In this document: one piece after another, positions 52,836-60,800 of the stretch
Position numbering within the stretch: the first letter of the stretch is position 1
Layout of the letters: each line of letters opens with the position of its first letter
Source of the DNA: a candidate division WOR-3 bacterium
Lineage (GTDB): Bacteria > Hydrothermota > Tepidihabitantia > SM23-42
Assembly (NCBI GenBank): GCA_029858255.1
Contig: JAOUFJ010000001.1
Span: 1 to 64,000, forward strand
Direction of reading: 5' to 3'
DNA length: 64,000 nucleotides
Notes under the pieces: model-generated
Told to the model about the DNA's origin: nothing
The model's database searches: none
What the model saw: the letters and a program-made list of their open reading frames with translations, nothing else
Translations under genes and position numbers: made by a program

Positions 52836-52863
52836 TTGACGCTGACTGCCGGTTTCATATAAT
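52836..52863 (+). promoter_or_regulatory. Promoter of duplicated-domain protein at 52919
   Basis: TTGACG (52836-52841), 16-base spacer, TATAAT (52858-52863). AAAGGAGG lies before the ATG at 52919. Confidence 0.8.
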
Positions 52864-52918
52864 TACTTAATCGTGCTATCCAGGCAGCATCGGTGCACTA
52901 TTCTGTAAAGGAGGCCAG

Positions 52919-53362
52919 ATGGAAGAGATTCCTGAGTTTGTGAGGAACCGTATAGTTTTGCATTTTAAGGACAACAGGTTGCTTAGGGGCTACACGCACG
53001 ATTTTACCCCACTTAGAGAGAAGTTCCATCTGATTTCGGAGGAGGAGTCAGATAGGGGTAATGTTTACGAAGTCAATTGTTCGGAGCTCAAAGCCGTATT
53101 CTTCGTGAAATCACTCAAAGGTAATAAGGATTACATCGAGAAGAAAAGTTTCAGTGATGTTGATGCGGTCGGGCTCAGAGGGTTGAAGGTCAGGGTGGAG
53201 TTCCCTGATGGTGAAGTGATCCGTGGGACGAGCTTTGGGTACAGCAGAGCACGTAAAGGGTTTTTCGTCATACCGGTTGACCCGAGCAGTAATAACGAAC
53301 GTATCTACGTGGTTACACACAGACTTCGTGACGTGCGCGTCGGCGCCGCTGCCGAGAGCTAA
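52919..53362 (+). CDS. Small protein with duplicated DUF6982-like domain (copy 1)
   Basis: 147 residues that look like two copies of one fold. The first half has FKDNRLLRGYTHDFTP...FHLIS...YEVNCSELKAVFFV; the second has FPDGEVIRGTSFGYSRARKGFFVIPVDP...RIYVVTHRLRDVRVG. Both are short Sm/PilZ-like beta barrels by pattern. A close paralogue of equal length is at 56735-57178. These proteins occur singly in other bacteria with unknown function. Confidence 0.75.
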   Translation: MEEIPEFVRNRIVLHFKDNRLLRGYTHDFTPLREKFHLISEEESDRGNVYEVNCSELKAVFFVKSLKGNKDYIEKKSFSDVDAVGLRGLKVRVEFPDGEVIRGTSFGYSRARKGFFVIPVDPSSNNERIYVVTHRLRDVRVGAAAES

Positions 53363-53445
53363 TATAACCTGACAACAAAAATCCAAAGACCGTGTGCTTT
53401 TTAGATCTGCCCGGTCGATCTCATATAGCAATCTACTGTTTACAC

Positions 53446-53474
53446 TTGACATAGCACAGTCTCCAGCTTAATAT
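53446..53474 (+). promoter_or_regulatory. Promoter of secreted DUF885 gene, leaderless
   Basis: TTGACA (53446-53451), 17-base spacer, TAATAT (53469-53474). The ATG at 53481 begins 6 bases after the -10 box without a Shine-Dalgarno. Confidence 0.65.
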
Positions 53475-53480
53475 CAATAC

Positions 53481-55157
53481 ATGAAAATTTCTTCAATAGC
53501 TGCTATAACACTATTTCTCTGTCTTATCTCCATGAGTGTTTCCTCAGATCTTGAGCCGCTGGCAACAGAGATCATGGAAGAAATATGGAGTTTTCATCCA
53601 ATTGGCTCAACAAATTTAGGCATCCACAAATATGACAGCCGTATGCCGGATTATTCCAGAAAGGAGTTGAATTTTAGGCTGAATAGGTTCAAAACACTTC
53701 GAGAGAAACTCGATGAACTGGATACTCTGGTTCTTTCGATCGATGAACGGGTGGACTACCACCTGCTTAGAGCTTCTCTCTGCGATGAAATATTCGACCT
53801 CGAAAAAAGCAAAATCTATGACAACGACCCTCTGTTGTATTCGCAGGCATGCATTAATGGTGTTTACACGATCATGATCAGGCACGCCGAATCTGTGAGG
53901 GGCAAGATGGTTGCCGTCACTGCCCGTCTCGATCAGATACCGAAATTCCTTGAAGTCGCCAGGCAAAATCTGAAAAAACCATCTTACGTCTTGTGCGACG
54001 CGGCAATCAATCAGTTGACTGAGGGTGAGAAGTTCATTGAGGAGATATTTGAATACTACAAGGATTCACTCGTACAGGAAGAGAGACTCAAATTACAGCA
54101 GGCAAAGCTGCAGGCGGTCGCGTCGATGATGTCCTTTGCCTACTGGCTTGAGCAGAATCAAAACCCGCATGGGATGTTCATCCTTGGTGAGGACAACTAT
54201 AACTATAAATTGCGTAATGTACATCTGGTCGACATGACCGCGGACAGCATACTGAAGATCGGTGAGTACTATCTCGAATTGACCGCCTCAATGATTGACA
54301 GCCTGGATCGTATCCTCAAACCAGCACGCCAGGAGAAGGTCGTCTTGCCTTCCGATTTCGGTCCACACTCTGTTGTCGAATATCGCATAATGGAATTGAG
54401 CCGGCTGCGCGATTTCGTGACCGGGTCGGAAATGGTGACGATACCGGAATTTGTTGGTGAGATAGAGATCGTCGAGACCCCAGGTTTTCTTGCGGGGCTG
54501 GTTCCGGGCGCTGCAATGATGCCGCCCGGTCCCTTTGACAAATCCCGAAAGAGTTATTTCTACAACCCACGCCTTCCAAGAAGATTTGAACTGGCGGATG
54601 CAGAATACTTCTACAACTACATATACAATCGCTGGTTCCGCGGCGCGGCTGTTCATGAGGCATATCCGGGTCATCATCTTCAGCTGTCAATCGCGAATAA
54701 TCATCCTTCGATCGTGCGCAGGGGATTTCGTACGTATTTCTTTGTTGAAGGCTGGGCGCTTTACTGCGAAGAGATTATGGCGACAAGCGGTCTTTATGAA
54801 GATACGATCGGTGCACTCATCAACGCCCTGGAGGGAGTGAGGTACCGTGCGGCACGTATCATCGTCGATGTTAGTCTACAGACCGGTGTTTTCAGTTATG
54901 AAGATGCCTTGCGCTTCCTAGCTGAAACTTTCGGCGGCAGCGAGGCCTATTACGCCCGGGAGGTGAAGCGATATATCAGTAACCCGATACAGCCATCGAG
55001 TTATCTCGTTGGTAAATTGCTGATTATTGATCTCATCGAAGAGTGCAAGGAATTGCGGGGTGATGATTTTGACTTGAAGAACTTCCACGACGAGCTGCTG
55101 AGCCATGGATCGATCCCGCTTGAGTTGCACAGAATACTTATGCTGGGAGGCATTTAG
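53481..55157 (+). CDS. DUF885 family protein, secreted form
   Basis: 558 residues. A signal peptide of about 22 residues precedes the DUF885 domain. The signature is AVHEAYPGHHLQLSIANNH and FVEGWALYCEEIMATSGL, with SYLVGKLLIIDL near the end. It is a paralogue of the cytoplasmic form at 44391-46010, with an insert near 340-365 (GLVPGAAMMPPGPFDKS). Probably a periplasmic or surface metallopeptidase. Confidence 0.9.
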   Translation: MKISSIAAITLFLCLISMSVSSDLEPLATEIMEEIWSFHPIGSTNLGIHKYDSRMPDYSRKELNFRLNRFKTLREKLDELDTLVLSIDERVDYHLLRASLCDEIFDLEKSKIYDNDPLLYSQACINGVYTIMIRHAESVRGKMVAVTARLDQIPKFLEVARQNLKKPSYVLCDAAINQLTEGEKFIEEIFEYYKDSLVQEERLKLQQAKLQAVASMMSFAYWLEQNQNPHGMFILGEDNYNYKLRNVHLVDMTADSILKIGEYYLELTASMIDSLDRILKPARQEKVVLPSDFGPHSVVEYRIMELSRLRDFVTGSEMVTIPEFVGEIEIVETPGFLAGLVPGAAMMPPGPFDKSRKSYFYNPRLPRRFELADAEYFYNYIYNRWFRGAAVHEAYPGHHLQLSIANNHPSIVRRGFRTYFFVEGWALYCEEIMATSGLYEDTIGALINALEGVRYRAARIIVDVSLQTGVFSYEDALRFLAETFGGSEAYYAREVKRYISNPIQPSSYLVGKLLIIDLIEECKELRGDDFDLKNFHDELLSHGSIPLELHRILMLGGI

Positions 55158-55209
55158 CTTAGATCCGCGCGCCGCATTCGGTTCGCCTGCTTCTTCTCTT
55201 TCTGATTGC

Positions 55210-56595
55210 TTACTGATTGTTGTTCTCTTTAATTCTTCTTATTGTGTAACGGGCCCAGGTATAAGCAATGATGCCGCCGATCGTATTACCGGTAACGATC
55301 CCCCACCAGATGCCCGGTAGTCTAAAATTCATTTGTACCGACAGCAGGTATGCCAGCGGTGCGACCAGGATAATGGTTCGCACCATGGTGACGACAAGAG
55401 AATATAGACCCTTCCCGATCCCCTGGAAGACTGCGGAAGAAAGAATGCCCAGGGCGGTGGCCGGGTAATATATGCACATCGTTCTTAGAAAGACAATTAG
55501 ATCGTGAGATATGCGCGCCGCTTCTTCGCTCATCGTGAACAGCGAAGTAATTGGCACGGCGAAGATGAAAGTGAGCGATGCTACAAACATCTCGATGATG
55601 ATCCCGGTTTTGAGTGCGTATGTATGGACAATGTCGAGTTTACCATACTCGCGGGCGCCGAATGCCGCACCGGTTACGGATACTACGGCGGTTGCCATGC
55701 CGAGGAGCGGGAGCGAAGCGAACATTGCTACGCGCCAACCGGTCGTGAAGACCGCTACCCCGTCGGTTCCGGCGACCCTGACCGCGATCAGGTTAAGAAG
55801 TAAAACTGAGAAGGACATGGTGATCTGCATTATCGATGATGGCAATCCCACACGCAGTATATCATACAAAACATTTCTCTTGAAGCGAAACCCTTTTAAT
55901 CTGATCGCTATGTATGTATCCTGTTTGATGCATACCCAGTAGAATAGTAGCGATGAGGATATTGCCATAGAGATGATCGATGCCCAGGCTGCACCGGCCA
56001 CGCCCAGACGCAGCGTGTAGATGAATATCGGGTCGAGTATGATATTCAGACCTGCGCCGCCTATCATGGCGTACATCGCTCGTCGCACATCACCCTCGGC
56101 CCGGAGTAGAGCACTGGCAACATGGGCGAAAAAGATGATGACCGTGCCGAGGAACATCACTTGAGCGTAGGCGGTTGCCAGCGGTGCGACCCTGCCGGCG
56201 CCCATGCGTATGAAGATATCTCCAGTGAGTAAGTAGAAAGGAAGGGTAACGGATATTGAAGTGACGAGCAGTAATACCATCGAGTGCGCCGCCACACTGT
56301 CGGCGCCGGGTTTGTCCTGAGCTCCTATTCGCCGGGAAACAGCGGCAGCGCCGCCGACGCCGAGTCCGGTCGCCAATGCTATTATCATGAAGAAGAACGG
56401 GAAGAAGAATCCGACTGCTGAAAGGGCGTCCGGCCCGAGGCCAGATACCCATATAGCGTCCACGAAACTGTAGATGGTCTGCACCGACATTGCGACGATC
56501 ATCGGGATGGAGAGTTTAATAATGGCTTTCTTGGGGTTGCCGAGCAAGGTTTTCACGCCTTCGGTTTGCCGTAGCTGATTGTCTGTGTTAGTCAT
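55210..56595 (-). CDS. MATE-family efflux transporter
   Basis: 461 residues with twelve membrane segments in two six-helix halves. The first half opens AIIKLSIPMIVAMSVQTIYSFVDAIWVSGLG, a MATE signature. Exports toxic organic cations by Na+ or H+ antiport. Own perfect promoter at 56619-56646. Confidence 0.93.
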   Translation of the reverse strand: MTNTDNQLRQTEGVKTLLGNPKKAIIKLSIPMIVAMSVQTIYSFVDAIWVSGLGPDALSAVGFFFPFFFMIIALATGLGVGGAAAVSRRIGAQDKPGADSVAAHSMVLLLVTSISVTLPFYLLTGDIFIRMGAGRVAPLATAYAQVMFLGTVIIFFAHVASALLRAEGDVRRAMYAMIGGAGLNIILDPIFIYTLRLGVAGAAWASIISMAISSSLLFYWVCIKQDTYIAIRLKGFRFKRNVLYDILRVGLPSSIMQITMSFSVLLLNLIAVRVAGTDGVAVFTTGWRVAMFASLPLLGMATAVVSVTGAAFGAREYGKLDIVHTYALKTGIIIEMFVASLTFIFAVPITSLFTMSEEAARISHDLIVFLRTMCIYYPATALGILSSAVFQGIGKGLYSLVVTMVRTIILVAPLAYLLSVQMNFRLPGIWWGIVTGNTIGGIIAYTWARYTIRRIKENNNQ

Positions 56596-56618
56596 TGCTG
56601 TGATATAGTGGAAATCGT

Positions 56619-56646
56619 ATTATAGGGGAATATTCTGAAGTGTCAA
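56619..56646 (-). promoter_or_regulatory. Consensus promoter of MATE gene
   Basis: Minus strand: TTGACA (56646-56641), 16-base spacer, TATAAT (56624-56619). Both boxes are perfect. Confidence 0.88.
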
Positions 56647-56686
56647 CAAAATCGTTTGGTGAGTTAATTCGCATACGCCTGCCGTG

Positions 56687-56714
56687 TTGACATAGGCAAG
56701 AAAATGAATATTCT
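56687..56714 (+). promoter_or_regulatory. Promoter of second duplicated-domain protein
   Basis: TTGACA (56687-56692), 16-base spacer, TATTCT (56709-56714). Divergent from the MATE promoter with about 40 bases between the -35 boxes. Confidence 0.65.
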
Positions 56715-56734
56715 TTGCATTGAAGGAGGTTTGT

Positions 56735-57178
56735 ATGATGGATGGGGTGACTACCGAAAGAAATCGTATTGTTGCTCGCTTCAGGGATGGACGGTTGCTC
56801 AAAGGGTACACGCATGATTTCAACCCGGTAAAAGAGACTTTCCATATAACCTCTGAACTGGAGCATGATAAGGGGGAAATTTATGAAGTTGTCTGTCCAG
56901 ACTTGAAGGCGATATTCTTTGTGAAAACCCTGGCAGGTAATGTAAATTACAAGGAGAAGAAGCGGTTCGATGAAGTCGATACAACCAACCTCCGTGGGAT
57001 CAAGATAAAGATCGAGTTCAACGATGGCGAGGTGATGTGCGGGATCAGTCTCGGTTACAGTAAAAATCGCAAAGGGTTTTTTATTATCCCGGTCGATCCC
57101 CAGAGCAACAACGAGCGAGTCTATGTTATTGCCAGCTCGGTGCGTAGCGTTAAATTGGGGAGCGCCGCATTAGATTAG
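56735..57178 (+). CDS. Small protein with duplicated DUF6982-like domain (copy 2)
   Basis: 147 residues, same length and motif order as the protein at 52919-53362: FRDGRLLKGYTHDFNP, LKAIFFVK, FNDGEVMCGISLGYSKNRKGFFIIPVDPQSNNERVYVI (in parts). ATG 56735 has AAGGAGG five bases upstream. The two genes differ throughout, so the duplication is old. Function unknown. Confidence 0.75.
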   Translation: MMDGVTTERNRIVARFRDGRLLKGYTHDFNPVKETFHITSELEHDKGEIYEVVCPDLKAIFFVKTLAGNVNYKEKKRFDEVDTTNLRGIKIKIEFNDGEVMCGISLGYSKNRKGFFIIPVDPQSNNERVYVIASSVRSVKLGSAALD

Positions 57179-57287
57179 GCGTTTACTGACAAAACATTTC
57201 TTCATTTTTTTAGTATTCGTAGTGTTCGGCCGCTGTACGGTGAAGTATGATTACCTTCAATGATTTGATATGCAATGTGTCCCCGAT

Positions 57288-57500
57288 TATGACAGATTGA
57301 CTACTGCGCACAAAGGGGAACATGGATGCTCATGATATGATCTTGGGTATCAGGCCTTGTTGCGGTGAGCTGCGTACCGTGGCAAGGAATTCCATGCAGG
57401 GGCCGAGATATCTGCCCTGCTGGCTTGAGGGATAAGCGGGAGGCGCTGACCTGAGACGCTTTACAGTAAAGGGTTTGCGGGTATGCCCGTATTGCTTCTA
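57288..57500 (+). ncRNA. Candidate structured RNA
   Basis: No convincing gene lies in 57179-57827. On the plus strand, 57355-57366 pairs with 57376-57387 over 12 bp (three G-U), enclosed by CTTGG(57342-57346)/CCGAG(57403-57407) and GATAT(57334-57338)/ATATC(57408-57412). Further hairpins are CTTTA-CAG-TAAAG (57459-57471) and CGGG-TATG-CCCG (57478-57489). A weak promoter, TTGATA-17-TATGAC (57265-57293), would start the RNA near 57300. I could not match it to 6S RNA, tmRNA, SRP RNA or a known riboswitch. Hence a candidate only. Confidence 0.4.
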
Positions 57501-57519
57501 TCGATCGATTCATTGACTA

Positions 57520-57547
57520 TTGACAAACAGTGTCTCTATACTATAAT
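57520..57547 (+). promoter_or_regulatory. Consensus promoter of the large secreted protein gene
   Basis: TTGACA (57520-57525), 16-base spacer, TATAAT (57542-57547); both perfect. The leader is about 270 bases, unusually long for this window. Confidence 0.88.
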
Positions 57548-57761
57548 CCGTCCCCAAGTGAATTATCTGGTTATTGTTTGGGAGAAATGTCTAATGTCTG
57601 CCAAGCGTTAATGACTTCTGTGCTCTTGGTGTGACTTGTCTGTGCGGAATTACTCATCAGTCTGCAATCGTTAGATAGATGAGAAAATGATCCTTACATG
57701 GAGGTGCCATAGAACAGTAGAATTCGGCTGGGAAGAGAGTATTGGTTTTGCTTCCCGGTCT

Positions 57762-57785
57762 CTCTGATCTCGTGTGAGGTCGGAG
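57762..57785 (+). promoter_or_regulatory. Hairpin in the long leader of the large secreted protein gene
   Basis: A 10-bp stem CTCTGATCTC/GAGGTCGGAG with a GTGT loop, including G-U pairs, 42 bases before the ATG at 57828. It sits upstream of the ribosome binding site AAAGGAGG and could affect translation or mRNA stability. Confidence 0.45.
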
Positions 57786-57827
57786 ATAGAAAAAAATTTG
57801 TACTAACAACTCACAAAGGAGGATAGG

Positions 57828-60800
57828 ATGTTTAGCCAGAAAAAGGCTATTGCAGCAATAATCCTTACCGCATGCATCCTGATGGCCGGGCCGGCTGATG
57901 TAGAAGAGAATACGCAGGAATTCTTGAACACCATACCGATATACCAAGTCAAGTATCATGAAACATTCATAGAGGCGCCAAATCCGGTTTGGGATACGAA
58001 CCGTGTCTATGCCGGTTCAAGCGCCAACCTGACGAGGAAGGTTGCGATCGGCAAATACTTTAAGGGCGCAACCGATGACACGCTTCGTGTGATAACGGTG
58101 CAGTCGGGCGGCACGCGTAACCTGGTCATTGCCACGGATACTACATCGACCGGTTTCGGCAAAGAGAAGTTCCGGATTGAAGAGCCCTATCAGTTCTCTG
58201 CCGGTACGCCCCACCCGGTTACAGTCGGTGATATTGACGGCGATGCATACACTGATATTGTCGCTGCGATGGCGGCCAGTCCGTACAAAGTAATTTGGTT
58301 CGAGTGGAACGGTGCGGCATGGGCGCCTCAGGATTCTTTCGCGGTGAATGCGGCAGTTTATGGTCTTACGATCGGCGATGCGAATAACAACGGGAATGCC
58401 AATGAATTGCTGGTGCCGATATACTCTTCGACCGGAGGCTACGCGGTGATGCACGCGGTCTGGACCGGTACAGCATGGGACACTACGAGGATAATATTCA
58501 GCCAACCAACTTACCCCCGTGATGTGGTGATCGCGGACATACGTCCGGACCTGACAGGCAACGAGTTTTATGTCTCGGGTACTTCGGCGATTGGCATGGC
58601 ATACTGGAACGGCGCATCGTGGGATACGTCAACGGTCGCCACCGGTCTTGCCTCGACCGTCTATGGTATTGATGCGGGTGATGTCGACGGTAATCTTGCC
58701 GGGAGTGAAATCGTCGGGGTGCATAGTTCGAGCACGTACCAGATATCGGTGTGGAACTGGGACGGCGCTGCCTGGCAGGGAAGGGCATGGCAGTGGCAGT
58801 CGACCTCGATCGGTTCATACAATAGTATCGACATCGGGGATATTATTACGGATCACCCGGGGAATGAGGTTGTTGTTACCGGAGCAAGCACGACGCAATA
58901 CCCGGCGGCGTTCTGGATCGCGGCTGACGGTTCAGGGTGGGTGAGTACGCTGCCCAAACCGGTGGCCAGTCAGACGCAGTACGGTGTTGCGATCGGTGAC
59001 ATAAACCGGTTCCGGAGCATGAACGAGGAATTCGTCCTCACCGGGTACGGCACGATCGTGGAAGTCGAGCAGTACGACTTTGTGAATGATGTCGGTGCCT
59101 CATGGGTGGTGATGCATAATCCGACATCGATCGTCAATCTGCAGGATACGATCACGGTAGGTATCTTTAACTCAGGATCGGCGTCACAGTCGGGCTTCAG
59201 TGTAGGATACCGGTTCCAGACAAGCCCCGCGACCGGCAGCGTGACCTATACGGGGACGCTTGCTTCCGGCACGATCGATTCGGTGAAAATACCGGTAACC
59301 ATGACCTCCCTGGGCTGGGATACACTCTATGTGTTCACAAACCTGACCGGCGACGCGTATGCAGCCAACGATACAACCTTCTGCCATATCGAAGTCTACG
59401 ACGAGAGCACCAAGGTTGCCTCGGGCTTCAACGCGATCAATTTCCCGCCACAGGATTGGACTGCGACCATACTCGTTGGTACGTATAACTGGGCAAGGTA
59501 CGACAATCCCACATATCCTTCTGCTGGTGTGCTCGAGGGTTATGCGGTTGCTGGATATCGTAGTTACAGCGCGGCTGATGGTTCAATGGCACGTCTCAGG
59601 AGCCATCCGTTCAATATCGGACCGACACCGAAAAAGATAAAACTACATTTCTACATGTACGGCGATACTGGCGACGCGACTAATCATGATTCTATCTTTG
59701 TCCAGTATTCCTTTGACGATGTTACGTGGACGACGGTTGCTGGTTTTGACCGCGTGGATACGATAAACTCATGGCGCGTGTTTGATGTCGAGATCGGTGA
59801 TTTTGCCGCTAACACGGATCTCTACGTAGGCTTCCTTGCCTGGAGTGACTACGGCAATTACATGTACATAGATTCAGCAAGGTTCTATGCGACGACGGCG
59901 ACCGCGGCAATGACCGATGCGGGCGTCATGGCGATTGCGCCGATGCCTGCGCCGGTGATCGCTGGCGACAGTCTCGAGGTTGTGGCAACGATCAGAAACT
60001 ATGGTCTTAATGTCTTGACGTCGATACCGGTATTCTATACGACGGGTGGCGCGGACACGACGACTGAAACATGGACCGGGTCAATGATGATCGGCCAGAC
60101 CGAGGATTTCACCTTCTCTACGAAATTCGTGCCCTCCGGTTCGGGCGATGTCACGCTCTGGGCAGGCACAAAACTCCCGGGTGACCAGGATCCATCCAAC
60201 GATACGACGAGTATTTCCTTCACGGTTTGTCCGTTCTCTAATGTGCCGCCCTACTTCAAAGACTTTGATGAGGATTGGTCTAATTCAACGAATCCACCGT
60301 TCTGCGGCTGGCAGATCGTCGACGGCGGCTCGCAAACGCCGAATATCGTGGATAACAATGACTGGCACCGGTATTTATACTCGACGCACGGTAGTAACGT
60401 GGCGCGGATCTACTACAGCCCGATCGAAGACCAGGATGACTGGTTAATATCACCCAGATTCGACTGCAGCGCAGGGGGTAACTACTCGCTGGCCTACTGG
60501 CACTACTACAACGACTATTCAACAAGCAGTCCAGATTCGGGTCGGGTACTCTTGAGCACGGATAATGGGACAAATTGGCAATTGATAACGATGTACTCAA
60601 ATGCGGATGATTCAGGTTTCTACAACTTCGATATTACTTCTCTGGTTGCTGGTCAATCGCAAGTGAAGATCGCTTTCCATTATGGGGCATACAACGAGTA
60701 CTGGTGGTATATCGATGATTTCCGCATTGACTTTGCCGCGGATACAACGGGTCCGGATATAGCGTGGGTTACGCTGCAAGGCAATACTTATAGTCCTGGT

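Noticed and set aside
57288-57500. Known RNA (6S, tmRNA, SRP RNA, c-di-GMP or cobalamin riboswitch)
   Set aside because: The signature cores of these RNAs are absent; only the helices themselves are supported.
57301-57513. Minus-strand open frame of 70 codons in the same gap
   Set aside because: No ribosome binding site and low-complexity composition; it runs across the candidate RNA helices.
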